A stretch of 64,000 nucleotides of DNA from Ceratothoa steindachneri (taxonomy: Eukaryota > Arthropoda > Malacostraca > Isopoda > Cymothoidae), in assembly GCA_963969495.1 (NCBI GenBank), contig OZ018321.1, positions 138,594,685 through 138,658,684 of the forward strand. Reading direction: 5' to 3'. Under the pieces are notes generated by a model that was given only the letters and a program-made list of their open reading frames with translations, was not told the DNA's origin and did no database searches. Of this stretch, positions 34,756-46,580 are shown in pieces. A program made the translations under genes and the position numbers. Each line of letters begins with the position of its first letter. The stretch's first letter is position 1.

Positions 34756-37680
34756 ATGGCTTCGTCAAGAGGAAATTGCGTTAATGATCCAGCCACCTTC
34801 TGCTACATATGTGGATGTTAAATGCTAGTTCGTCAAAGGCGCAATATATCAAACTTTGTGATCCGCACTTATAAGGCATATTTTGATGTTCCTTTTGGCG
34901 ATTAAGGTAAGAAGTGGGCCCCACATGCTGTTTGCATTAGTTGTGTGGAACATCTTCGTGAGTGGACAAAAGAAAAGAGAAATGGTCTTCCTTTTGGTAT
35001 CCCCGTGGTGTGGAAAGAGCCAAAGGATCATGTATCGAAGTGTTATTCCTGTCTGGTGAATACTAAAGGAAGTGGCAAGAAAAATTGGCATAAGATAGAC
35101 TACCCCACAATTGCCTCGGCGATCCGGCCAGTACCTCATTCTGAGTCTTTACCAGTTCTGATTTTTAGCGGATATACTTCCTCCGAGGATAAAAATGATG
35201 TACCTGATATGGACGTTACGGAATTGATTCAGAGTCTGCAGTTTCATCATCAGATGCAGAGGATTTGAATGACTTGATACGTGATTTGGCGCTCTCTAAG
35301 AAAGCTGCAGAACTTTTAGCCTCCAGGTTTAGTGAAAGACATATACTTGACAGGTCGGTACGTGTATCATATTACTGAACAAGTAAGAGTACATTTGTTA
35401 AGTATTTCTCTGAGGACAAACAATTTGTATACTGTCACGATGTTCCTGGTTTGTTTACCGAGTTGGGACTTGGTACCTATAGCCTTGCTGAGTGGAGAAT
35501 GTTTTTGGATAGCTCCAAGCGTAGCCTCAAATGTGTCCTTTTGCATAATGGCAATGTCTTTAGTGCAGTTCCTCTCGGTCACTCTGTCCATCTGCGAGAA
35601 ACTAACGATGACATAAGAATGGTCATGGATTTACTTAAGCACCATGAACACAATTGGATGATATGTGTAGACCTTAAGATGGTAAACTACTTCCTTGGCC
35701 AGCAGAAGGGATATACAAAGTTTCCATGCTATATACGAGGGGTGGTCAATAAGTTTTGCGAATCGTTAAGGCAAAACAGAGGAAGGGAAGTGGCTGTTTG
35801 TGGGAGTGGTACAACAAGTTATGAAAAGTCAGGACCTGCAGCCGCACGCTCCTGCCTCGTCTATTTAAGAAGCAGTAGCTGATCGCAGATCGTCAGTCAC
35901 AAATTTTTCAACAATGAAGAAGGTTGAGCACCGCGCAGTGATCAAATCTTTGACCAAGGAAAGCAAGAATGCAAAAGAGATCCATGAACACATGGTTGCA
36001 GTGTACACCGACACCGCCCCTTTCTATGCAACAATTGCTCGCTGGAATAGGGAGTTCCGCCATGGTCGGAGTCCCTTGAAGATGACCCCCGTCCAGGACG
36101 CCCGTCAGACGTGAGCAACGAGGACAATGTGGCCCGTGTGGAGAGGATGATCCTCGAAAATCGATGGGTGAAGGTCGAAGAAATTGAGCGAGAACTTGGA
36201 ATATCACATGGTAGTGTTATCAACATCATCCACGACAATTTGGCCATGACCAAAGTCTCTGCCCGTTGGGTCCCTAGAAACCTCACGTTCCATGATCTAC
36301 TTCAACGTCGTCAAAGTTCGGAGGAGCTGCTGGTCCTGTACAACCAAGACTCGGCGGGATTTAAGTCACGCATAGTGACAGATGATAAAACGTGGGTCCA
36401 TCACTGGGATCTCGAGACCAAGCTCGAAAGCATGGCCTGGGAGCACAGGGGCTCTCCGACCCCCATCAAGTTCCGGACCCAACCCTCAGCCGAGAAGATC
36501 ATGACCACCATCTTCTGGGATTCTGAGGGAGTGTTGATGGTGGCTATGCGCCTCGTGGAAGGACCATCACATGCCAATATTTCACCGAGGAACTGGCTGG
36601 GTTGAAGGAGTGCATCCGTCAGAAACGGCGTGGCAAGTTGAAACGCGGTGTGCCCCTCCTCCACGACAATGCCCCTGTCCACAAGGCCAGAGTTGCACAA
36701 GCTTCCCTGCGCAAGTGCGGATTAGAGGAGCTCAACCATCTCCCCTAGAGACCATATCTGGCCCCTAGTGACTACATTTTATTCCGCAAGCTCAAGGCTG
36801 CGCTGCATGGACGCCGGTTTGGGGACGATGAAGATGTCCAGCTCACCGTTCAGGAGTGGATTGAACAGCAGTCGGGACATTTCTGGTTGTCATGAATTCG
36901 AAGCGTCAGGGACAAGTTGCGCAAGTGTATTAAAGTCGAGGGTAGTTATATTGAAAAATTATAAAACACTTTTCCTCAGATCTCATTTCAATATATCCGA
37001 ATTGCAAAACTTATTGACCGCCTCTTGTATGTATGTAGGACAGTCCAGCTGGTGACAAACACTGGTCCCCAAAAGCTTGTCTAGTTCGGGAAACTTTGGA
37101 AGCAGGAATGCCAAACATTGTTAATGAGCCAGTCGTAAGTCGAGAGAAGATCGTTTTCCCTCCACTTCATCTCAAACTGGGGTTGATGAAGCAGTATGTC
37201 AAGGCGTGTAACACTGACAATGATTGTTTTCAGTACATAGTATCGGCGTTTTCTGCTTTGTCATACGAAAAAATATAAGCAGGAGTATTTGATGGTCCCC
37301 ACATCCGAAGACTTCTGAGTGATTCTAAATTCGTGAACACCATGAATAAAAAAAAGAAGGCAGCCTGGCTCTCATTTTTTGCAGTTGTTCGTAACTTCTT
37401 GGGAAACTAAAAAGCGCATAACTACGAGGATCTGGTTGCTAATATGCTTTTAGCATATCGTGATCTGGGATGCAACATGAGTGTGAAGCTGCATTTCCTA
37501 AATAGTCACCTCGACCGATTCCCAGAGAATCTGGGTGCCGTGAGCGACGAACAAGGGGAACACTTCCATCAAGATTTAATGAAGATGAAAGAGAGCTACC
37601 AAGGTCACTGGGATAGACACATGATGGCGGAATACTGCTGGACTATTAGAAGAGATCAGCCAGAGAAACAGGCAGATTAA
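34756..37680 (+). pseudogene. Uncharacterised multi-copy family A, intronless, interrupted by a mariner
   Basis: Starts at MASSRGNCVNDPATFCYICG and ends at the stop at 37678. The order of blocks matches the minus-strand copy at 48029-50141: FCYICG, APHAVCISCVEHLREW, PFGIPVVWKEPKDHVSKCYS, then EWRMFLDSSKRSLK, LGHSVHLRET, ICVDLKMVNYFLGQQKGYTK. After the mariner come FPPLHLKLGLMKQYVK, SVKLHFLNSHLDRFPENLG and SDEQGEHFHQD. Stops (near 34819, 34907, 35375, 37278, 37408) and frameshifts show it is dead. Neither of the two introns of the other copy is present: both junction sites are continuous coding sequence. I recall this family as multi-copy in arthropods and cnidarians, without assigned function. 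Asp, Asp and Glu-rich blocks would fit an RNase-H-fold transposase, but that is inference. Confidence 0.8.
35734..37029 (+). mobile_element. mariner transposon inserted in the family A pseudogene
   Basis: The element is 35736-37027 (1292 bp) with TA on both sides and inverted ends cgaggggtggtcaataagtt and, reversed, caagaggcggtcaataagtt. The transposase begins at 35914 (MKKVEHRAVIKSLTKE) and shifts frame near 36100 into SNEDNVARVERM. It contains the first catalytic Asp in TDDKTWVHHWD and shifts again near 36590. The second Asp is in LLHDNAPVHK and the third in LAPSDYILF. Stops lie before LAPSD and in the C-terminus. It is dead but full length. Same subfamily as the deleted copy at 46581-47483. 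Confidence 0.93.
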
Positions 37681-39756
37681 CTTGCATATATTCAATCTAA
37701 ATGGTGAATTTTCTTGCCTTCCTTTATGAATAGTCATCAATTACGTCATCTTAAGAAATCTGCCCAGCAATTATTTGGTTAATAATGATGACGGATAGGC
37801 CACTAAGCCATTTTATAAGACATGGTGCACCTCGTTGTAGTGCTTGATGAGCTTCAGCTTTAAAATCTCATCACTGATTCATATTCCATTTACTGGAAGA
37901 GGGAGACAAACACTTAGAGCAGTCCACGAGTTTTAATAAGTTTCATCTATAAATGTCAGTAACTCAAGAAAGGCCATTGCCTCCATGGTAACTCGAGCAA
38001 GCTGCTCAGTTCCTCTGCAAGCTCTTTGCCATCCAAGTCTGGCTATTTTTTAGTGTATTTACACACCGAGGTAGCAGTTTAAACCTCTCACGTTTCCAAA
38101 CGTCAAAAATCTTTTAGATAGACTGAGGTTGCATACCCTTGCATTATAAACGATGACATTGAAAAATGGCACATCCAGTTTCTTTAGAAAATCATTCAAA
38201 GGTTTATCAAATGACTCGTGAAAAGTGCTATTTTGTGTCTCTCAGCCTTTTTGTTTTAGAACGGCCCTTACCTCCCTACTCTTACATACACAAATTCTTG
38301 GTTGATATTTGTGCAATTACAAAGTCTGCTGCTCTATTGTTGCCGAAACCACTCTATTTCATTTTAAGAGAATGATTGTAACGTCTACATGCATGCTGTG
38401 AGAATGCATTAGCTTACTTACATGTATCTGGCTCATTATTCCACCACGCCATTGTACAGACGCTCAAGTGGTATGATCTCACTTCCTCTCACAAGGATTG
38501 GGCTTCAACCTTTATCACTGGCTCTGTGGCTTGGTCCCTGAATCTCTCAGCGCCTTTCTCATTGCAGGCAGCTGCTTTTACCAATGCATCTTGGCTCGGT
38601 CGAAATATTCAAAGTAATGCTCACATGTTTTTCTTATGGTTCTTTGCTGTGCGAAGGCTGCAAACAATGTGTAGATTTATGTGAGATGCCAAAATAACAT
38701 GTGGCATTGATTAAACATTTGGCTGCATCAGCCACATCCAGGTTCAGTGTGTGACCGTCACATGGCCCAAATATAGCTCTTCAATTTATCTTCAGTAGTC
38801 TGGTTGGACACCTTTGCTCTTGCCTCTCAAGTTGGCTCTAGTGTCAGAAGACTGTCTTTTGCAGTCTTTTGACTGTCTTATCAAATATTTAAAGAATTAG
38901 AGATGATAAATGTTGTCCGGTGAACTCTTCTTAGTATAAAACCCCCATAAACTGTTCTTTTACATGAAGATTTTTGCAGTGAAACGATTCTGAGAGCAAC
39001 TGATAAATGTTCAACTTGTTTAAATTCTGGACTGCAATCAAGAATGTTGGATAAAAACTTTGTAAGCTTGATCCCTCTCACCATTACCGAAATAACTTTG
39101 TTGCTCAACAAATATGTCTATTATTATATTAATATGTCTATTGTTATAGTCATAGAGACATATCGTGGTTGTATACATTCATCCTTTTTGAGATTCTCAC
39201 CTTCTTTCCTCTTTTTCCTAAATTGACACCGGAGGGCTTGGCCTCTTCTTATCCATTGTTGAGCAACAGTGTCAGCCAATGATCAAGACTGAACAAAATC
39301 ACCTTTGTGACGCGCAGGTTTGTTATACTCGTATATTATTCTTAAGGATTTCACACAACCCAGAAAAAATAATATGTTTCTTAAGCTACATATTTAAAAT
39401 AATATGATGATTTGTGGATTATTTAATAATGTTAATAATTTTTCTAATTGTTCAGTAAAAAGCTTAGGCCTGTTATTGATAGAGTTTCCCGCTCCTCTGC
39501 TCCTTTGGGTAATAAACTTCAGATCAACCTAAAAACACCTCTGCCACCCACCACCTACCTACCCCATCTCCCACGTCTAAGTATGCGACCTCTACAGCAG
39601 ACTGAAGCCTGCGTAATTTCTAAACTAGAACTAGGGCACCAGTTACGACTCATACAGTGGCTTTCGAATGGGCGATGAAAAATTGATCGTGGTTGCTCCG
39701 CTCTTCAAACCTGTAATATGCCATTCTGGGAAGCTACCCATGTTACCAATGCCTAG
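37681..39756. other. Region without firm annotation
   Basis: Minus-strand frames around 38580-38780 read DGHTLNLDVADAAKCLINAT and nearby pieces that look like decayed protein-coding sequence, but I do not recognise the family. No repeats or RNA genes seen. Confidence 0.35.
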
Positions 39757-40115
39757 ATCTGCGACTGGGCGTAAGACAAGGTGTGCGCTGTCGTCATGAT
39801 GTCTCTTAAATATATTTATAGATGGAGTACTGTGAGAAGTAGATATTTTAATGAGGGAAAGCATTCTGATATTGATGAGGAATTGTAAAGGATCGGTTCC
39901 GTTTATGTTAGTATATGTAGATGATCTGATGTTGGTGCTGAAAGTGAAAGTGGTTTGAAAATTGTGACAGAGTGTGTGAGTGTAGGGATTTAAAAGTGAA
40001 TGCAGAAAGGGTAAGGTACTAGTATTTGGGGATAAAAATAGGGTAGGCTGTGATATCTATGACCCTGGTAACACCCTTGAAAATGTGCGAAGTTTTAAGT
40101 ATCTAGGATTCATTC
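39757..40115 (+). pseudogene. LINE RT C-terminal relic
   Basis: Reads LRLGVRQGVRC at about 39758, LNIFIDGVL in another frame at about 39806, the catalytic box as VYVDDLMLV at about 39910, and VRSFKYLGFI at about 40087. This is the order GVRQGC, FNIFIDGV, xxDD, FKYLG of an RTE/R1-like RT. Its start coincides in protein position with the end of the relic at 33610-34330. Confidence 0.65.
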
Positions 40116-40360
40116 CACGACGAATCTACGCTGTTCAAGAGTTATTGTGCCATTTTAGGAGATCCTAAAGCAGAACTGCCTAATATCTGTATAGATAGGC
40201 TATCCTATGCTGGGATAGACTATCCAGCGCATGTCTAGGCTACCCAACCTAGCTAATAAAATTTCAAGTATTGCTTTTTGTAATGATATTTCTTTCTACT
40301 TTCAAGCTTTAATAGCTAACAACCTACAGCATGAAATAGGGCATTTTTTGGCTGTCATCC

Positions 40361-40362
<2 letters not shown>

Positions 40363-40411
<49 letters not shown>

Positions 40412-40502
40412 ATATGAGAAACTCACAAAGTAGCGCGTGAGTAGAGCAGTAAATTTAAAATATCCCACAGGAAAATGAAAGGAGGATTCCTGTGGGATTT
40501 TT

Positions 40503-40588
<86 letters not shown>
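40363..40588. repeat. Two (TA)n tracts flanking a short hairpin
   Basis: (TA)n at 40363-40409 and 40506-40588. Between them atcccacaggaa (40462-40473) and ttcctgtgggat (40487-40498) form a perfect 12-bp inverted repeat. Confidence 0.95.
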
Positions 40589-40591
<3 letters not shown>

Positions 40592-40849
40592 GTGTTTCAT
40601 GAAATAAGATTATATCAGATATTTATTCCTCATTCATGCCTGAGTTCCTCTTACCTAAATATCACCCCTCTCCAAAATATACCCTCCTCGGACAAAATTT
40701 AAGGGTCTCGAGGAATTAAGGTTTTCCTGAAAAAAAAGTTCTTTTTTAAGTCATTGCTGCTTTATTTTTTATAACAAAAGAACAATTGGCCAGAGAACAC
40801 ATAAAGTACAAAAATGATAAAAAAAGCACAATCACATATAGTTACTTCA

Positions 40850-43004
40850 TTAATTCTGCCTGTTTGTCTTCTTCCTTTGTTGTTAATGTGGAATTGAACT
40901 CTTTGATAAGACCTATCCCCCGTTCAGCCGAATCGTTAACCCAAAGCCAGGTCATGGACCCTGGCTTTACCTTCAAGGTATTTTGTGTCGCTTTCTCAAG
41001 ACGCAAGAGGATTTGGAGTAAAGGCATCATCAATGTCGAGAGTGGTGAACAGATCCATCGTCCTCGAGGTTGCAAAATCGGATAACCCTTTACCTTTTAA
41101 TGAGCCAAGGATGTTTTTTTTCCCTCAATACGCTTTGCTACTTTCTTCATTGCGGGTTTTGATAGGTTATATTGTATCCTTCTTTTCTTCTCTTGGTTAG
41201 GTTCTTTATCAAAGAATGCCAAGCCAACCAGTGACTCTGAGAGGTATCACAAGTGTCGTTTCATGGCTGTTTATGCTTCCTTGGCAACAATGATGAACAC
41301 TGCTTCTTCTTGTAATGTATCCATGTCTTGAAAAAACTACAAATCAACACTTGGAGCCTGTTCTACTCTTGGTGCACGATACCAAGCCTTTACATAGGCC
41401 AGGGCAACAAAAATGCAGATTTCTGTGACTCCTTTAAGTTTCCACTCTGTCATCTTGAACTGGTCTTGTAAAAGGTATAGCTTTAATGCATAGATAGCTT
41501 TCGCCATCCACCATGCATTGTAATATGCTCCTGGCTTCCGCAGAGGCACTTTGGCAGTGTTCTCTTCCCCAAGAAAGAGAAGAACCAGCTGAAGAAGTTT
41601 TTTATAGTCATTCCGCTGCTGATAGACAGCAAGAGATTTCCTCACAATAAGAATAGTTCTGCCCTTGAAACCCTGAAGAGGTTCGGCAATGGTGTAGCTG
41701 GTTGTCAGGGATTTATCGATTGCATTCCACTGATTCTGGAGTATTTTAAAGATTTAAATATTAGGCCCAGTAGTGGGGCCCATTGAAAAGTGGAAGGCTT
41801 TGGCTAGAAACAATTTCATAAATATGATGCCTGCATGCTAGGTATAGAACTTGTTTCTCAAGAGTGTTCTTAATCTTGGTGCAGGCACCTACATGAATGC
41901 CCGTGTTTGATTCTGTAGTTTCAAATGATAACCCCTTGATTCTATGTGACAGGTGGTGTTCCCGTACGCATTCAATGCATACACGTGCTATCTCCGCTCC
42001 TGTACCAGATGGAATTTTTGGAATCCCAAGCAGCTTCTCTTGACCCTTCCCGGAAACTAGAATGGCAATTCGATCCTCAGATCTGTTACTTGTGATTGTT
42101 GGTAGCATTTTCCCATCCCAATGCAACACTAATTGTTCACCAGGACAGAACTCTTCCCCTTGATACGCCACTGCTACTTGCTTCCAAATCGACTGGCGAG
42201 CACGGTACATTGTGGAAGCAGAGATAGAAATCTCATCCAAATTTTGCCCTAGGGATTGTGCGACTACACTGTAGGGCATTGCTGCATCACGGATACTAAT
42301 GTTCATCCGGTCATAAGCAACAGCCACATCTTGATTTATGAAGTTCTTTGACCGCTTCTTTTTAGGACATAAACTAGAGGTAGATGCACACAAGAAAAGA
42401 TCACACTGTTTATCTGAGGATGAGAAATTGTCTTCTAAATTGGAGTTTCTGTTAATATCTTGGACTGATAAATCTCTCGGTGTTGTCTCTCAGCCTGCTT
42501 TTCCTCTGAATGCCTTTTCCTACTTACTATTTTGGCCATCTTCATGTCTACTGATTCCATACACCTCTGTGTTGGGTCATCCTGCTGACTAATGTAGAAA
42601 CTCTTGTATTCATCGTTTTTCATCATACAAGGGGCTTTGGAATCACCAATATCAAGGATTTCATTTCTAATTTCTTCCATGAACATTTATTCAGCAACAC
42701 GACAGCTCTCCTCTGATCGTTTCCTACTTTTGACTAGCTTGTCATAACGCTTGAGGAGAGATTCTATTTTCCGCCGAATGGCGTTATCTCTCTTCATAGT
42801 AGGAATCCTAGCATTCTCCTAAAAGGGCATTATAGAATCCAAACAGAGATTCACAGACTTTCTACGCCCTAGCTGTTCCTGCTTTTGATGAAAGAAGTAC
42901 TTCTTCATTACAGTCAGCTTGGTTGGCAGACGGCTACCTAGGATATTCTTATTTGGGTGGCCTATGAGCCAGACTTTGTTCTTGCTTTGAGTTGCCATAA
43001 TCAA
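40850..43004 (-). pseudogene. Uncharacterised multi-copy family B
   Basis: On the minus strand, from MIMATQSKNKVWLIGHPNKN, through ENARIPTMKRDNAIRRK, VLHWDGKMLPTIT, LSFETTESNTGIHVGACTKI and LYLACRHHIYEIV. It continues with RKPGAYYNAWWMAKAIYALK, CIFVALAYVKAWYRAP, HL-stop-YLSESLVGLAFFD and VNDSAERGIGLIKEFN. I recall the same block order in unnamed multi-copy arthropod proteins (typically WDGK..., FDTTxSNTG, HLACRHHIxE). The second acidic position is Glu here instead of the usual Asp. Stops near 42832, 42689, 42438 and 41760 and frame changes make it a pseudogene. A transposase-like RNase-H fold is possible but unproven. Confidence 0.72.
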
Positions 43005-43306
43005 GTGTTAAGCACACCTGCAATGGGAAAATGATTGATTAGTGAAGAAAACAAATATGCAATGGTGATTTGGGACTAAAGTCTGTTTTCTTTCATCTGG
43101 CATGAATTTTCAAACATTTCTTAACCAAATTTTTTTATATTATTGCTAATCATTAAATATTCTTACTAGATATATAGAAACCCAACAATTCTTTACTTTT
43201 AATAGAAAAAAACATAGCACTAAAAGAGATAAAATTAGAAACAAGATATTTAACACAAACTGTCCAGGCTATATACATACCCAATGGGTATGTATATAGC
43301 CTATTA

Positions 43307-43310
<4 letters not shown>
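43005..43310. other. Spacer with a perfect 35-nt palindrome
   Basis: At 43267-43301, ggctatatacataccc and gggtatgtatatagcc are separated by aat: a 16-bp perfect stem next to a (TA)n tract. Nothing else is recognised. Confidence 0.8.

Positions 43311-43355
<45 letters not shown>
43311..43355. repeat. (TA)n microsatellite
   Basis: Uninterrupted TA run. Confidence 0.97.
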
Positions 43356-43358
<3 letters not shown>

Positions 43359-43540
43359 ATGAGCGCGAGAGAATGATGAAATAAATCTAACTTCTTCGGA
43401 AATATTTATTTCTTACTTCGAAAAACTCCGAGCTGAGGTGGGATTCGAACCGTGCATATTGAGGCAAAAAAATATTCCGTTTTCTCTTTCCTGCGGTGAA
43501 GTTGTATTTATTTCATCATTCTCTGGCGCTCATAAGAGAT
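43356..43540 (-). mobile_element. Partial tRNA-derived SINE, inverted, inside a hairpin
   Basis: Contains gctgaggtgggattcgaacc, the reverse of a tRNA B box with flanking stem, and the reverse of the tail ttcgaagtaagaaataaata. The outer ends gagagaatgatgaaataaat (from 43367) and atttatttcatcattctc are inverted repeats of about 35 bp, so the whole forms a stem. Confidence 0.65.
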
Positions 43541-43678
43541 ATATGCATTTGTGTATTTGCCGCGTGCTTAACTGAATTTCTCCTTTGTCCTTTGAATCCC
43601 TAATTAGTTCCCTTTCTCCTTCTCGTTCGACCGAGCGAAGTGTGCTCTAAAAAAGCTTGTCTATTCGGAAGATTTTTG

Positions 43679-43847
43679 TCTTTTGCGTAGCCGAGTGGTC
43701 TAAAGGGCGGTTTAATTGAGATCAAGGCAGTTGCCCGCTGCCTAAATGTCCACAGTTCGAATCCCACCTCAGCTTGGACTTTTTCGAAGTAAGAGATAAA
43801 TATTTCGGAAGAAAAAATATTCCGTTTTCTCTTTCCTGCGGTAAAGT

Positions 43848-43848
<1 letters not shown>
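43679..43848 (+). mobile_element. tRNA-derived SINE
   Basis: A-box tagccgagtgg at about 43688 and B-box-like agttcgaatcc at about 43753, at tRNA-Leu/Ser-like spacing. A tail ttcgaagtaagagataaata follows. The acceptor stem does not close into a normal tRNA, and the tail is shared with the inverted copy at 43356-43540, so it is a SINE and not a tRNA gene. Confidence 0.75.
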
Positions 43849-43902
<54 letters not shown>

Positions 43903-43941
43903 CCTATGCATTAATGTAATTTATACAACAATTGTTATGGA

Positions 43942-43969
<28 letters not shown>
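43849..43969. repeat. (TA)n and (CA)n microsatellites
   Basis: (TA)n at 43849-43900, directly after the SINE tail, and (CA)n at 43942-43969. Confidence 0.97.
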
Positions 43970-43972
<3 letters not shown>

Positions 43973-45826
43973 CCTCTTGCTGTAAAGCCTACAACCAGAC
44001 TAAGTGCATGACAAGCTGACAGAATGCAAATTCTCGGGACCTCTTAATATTCGTACGTTCCAATCAGGCTGAAACTTGTTCAGACTTGTTTCCCTAGCCC
44101 TAGCCAATGGAACAGGATAATCAATGATATAATATATATCATTGATCATGAGAAAGGCTTAGGATAAGGAAGCTCCGGTTCATTTTCCTTAATTTTACAA
44201 TGTTTCGACATAGTTCGTTCACCGAGGGGCGAAGCTTACGACCTCTGTGACTGACTATTTTTCGGCTGTAGCGTCGCACCTACGTCCGAGGCAACGCTGA
44301 TGGGTTCGCTAAGGAAAGGATGGACCGAGCAGGAGGCAGAGGCAATTACCATTAAGCCCCAAAATAACTTCCATTTGGATAAAAAAATGTATATGAGCGT
44401 AGGAGGTGGGGGGGGGGGGGGAGAACTGTCCCCCCTGGATTCGGGAAACTGATAAAATTGGGGCGAATGGGTTGGGATATTCGGGCATTCGGAGGAATAT
44501 AAAAAATTCTATAATTTATAAAATGACAAGAATAAGGAGAAAAAAATAATATTAAACTTGTATTTATAAACAGGTAATAAATAATCGCATATGAACAATT
44601 ATGATTATCATTTAGAGTATTCCCATTCGATTAAAAAAATCATCCTACTCATTTCATTTTCTATGAATGCAAGACTCCGTTTTCTCATTACCTGCTGGCG
44701 TTTCCTTGGCGAGGGTGGAGGAAAACTCCAACTGTAAATAAATAGCCCACAATCTCTGCTTCTACACAGGTAGTATTTGCCCTTCCTCATCCAAGGGCTA
44801 TTCATCGGCTATTTATGTAAGTTTCTAACATTTCAACAATTCACTTAGCATAATGAAAAATCATTTATGTGTTTGGTATGTAGAAATAGGAAGATAATTG
44901 ATCAAAATTCGTTATTTTAGCCGTATATGTATGGTGCACCTGTCAAGGTCAAACATGTTCACGATCGAGGAAAAAAAAGTTAAAATAACCGAGATGTCGT
45001 GGTATTGCAAGGACCGAGTGGTGGTGTACGTATAGGTTTGTTACGTACTTAAAAACTCCTCGATTACGTTTTCTCTAAGAGTGTTATATTATATTTTATT
45101 ATTACGTTATTTTAATCTTTGGGGATTTCTAGTGCCATGCTCAGCGTTTCGAGGATTGAATTAAATACTTATGAGCAAATAGAACTTTAATTGCTACATA
45201 AAAATGTTTAAAAAATGAAATCTAACGAAGCAAATTATACAGCTATAAATTAAACGAGTTTAAGTGAGACTTACTAAATTAAACAAATGAATATAAAGTA
45301 ATGGTTGACCCAAAGCTCACTTTAATCTTGGACGCTAATTGACCTTCAAAAAATTAATGGAATTTATTTACCTAGAAACAACCACACAGGAATCTGGTTT
45401 GGAGACTGACCTTGACCTCAATTTTTATGTAGAAGCAAGAATGTTGTTTGCGGCCAGGCGCGTCACCGTATTCACAGACACTCCAGGTGTTGTCTGGCGC
45501 GGAGATAGGTTTAAAGCCACAGGTGATTTCGGTTCGGTCGACGGGTGGCGTTAAACAAGTTGTCTGGGGAAGATGATTTCAACCACGGGGCCGGGAAAGT
45601 ATGCTTCTTCCCATCTTCAGGTTAATCTTGGAAAGATTTGCACTGACGAGCGATGAGCAAACGAGTGAATCCTTTGATGAATGGTGAGAGTGTTTGGGGA
45701 AGCTCACTTTGGGGTATTCCTCAATGGCGAGGACTATCTCTGGGTTTTGTTGCAACCCAGTATAGGGAATTTCTCTTATTTGAGATGATTTAGCTTGTTT
45801 CTCAATACAAGCTAAACTAAATTTCG
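43970..45826. other. Region without recognised gene
   Basis: Contains a G run at about 44407-44421. Nothing else stands out; frames of 65-104 codons carry no family motif. Confidence 0.4.
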
Positions 45827-46075
45827 CTGTGACCACCAGGAACTGGCTCAGCATGAACTTCTTCTGTGTTCCTTTCGTTGGGTTGCCAGGCATTCTAGCC
45901 GGACTTCCTCGTCTCGATCGCTAACTCCATCTTTCCGAGACACGAGACTAATTTTCGGTGTGACCACCAGGAACTGGCTCAGGATGAGCTTTTTATATGC
46001 CCCTTTCGTTGGTTGCCGGGCACTCAAGCCTGTCTTCGTCGTCTCGATGACTAAATCGATCTCCGATTCTTATAC
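45827..46075. repeat. Tandem duplication of about 130 bp
   Basis: Both copies begin gtgaccaccaggaactggct and share cctttcgttgg, ttgcc and cgtctcgatc-like blocks, with several differences. They start near 45829 and 45959. Confidence 0.85.
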
Positions 46076-46574
46076 AGTTATCGGCCTACGGCCTATATAC
46101 TTCACCTCCCCCACTGGGGGTAGGGAAAGGAGAAGGGGGGGGGAGGTCTTCGGAATTTAGCTTTCTCCTCTAACGGTGCTTCTCCGAGCGTCTTTCACTT
46201 AGCCCTAAAGGCACCCTCTGTCTTTTGGTCGACGCTCCTCTAATTTCGTCAATGAAGTGAAATTAAATACCAAATCTTGGGGAAATATTGCCGGTTTAAT
46301 CAATATTAGGCTTTCCGGACCCAAAATGTGATGATTAGTGCATATCGTGGTTGTGCGAAGCCTTTCTGGTGATCCTGAGGCGAGGGGAGAGAGGGGGCTG
46401 GTAAGTAATCGGGATACGCCACCAAATGCCAGGACGTTGCGCTTACCGAACAGGGCCTCTGTTTTGAGGGTAGGATATCGATTTCCCTACACTAGCCAGC
46501 TCCGTTTATTGTTTTTTGTATGACAGGAAACTTTTTTCGTACTTGTTTTAAGAGTTTCATTGTGTAATGATGTA
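46076..46574. other. Region without recognised gene
   Basis: GC-richer than average; no motif identified. Confidence 0.35.
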
Positions 46575-46580
46575 TTTATA

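Noticed and set aside
43679..43790. A tRNA gene (Leu or Ser type)
   Set aside because: A and B boxes are present, but the acceptor stem does not close and the tail matches an inverted SINE copy.
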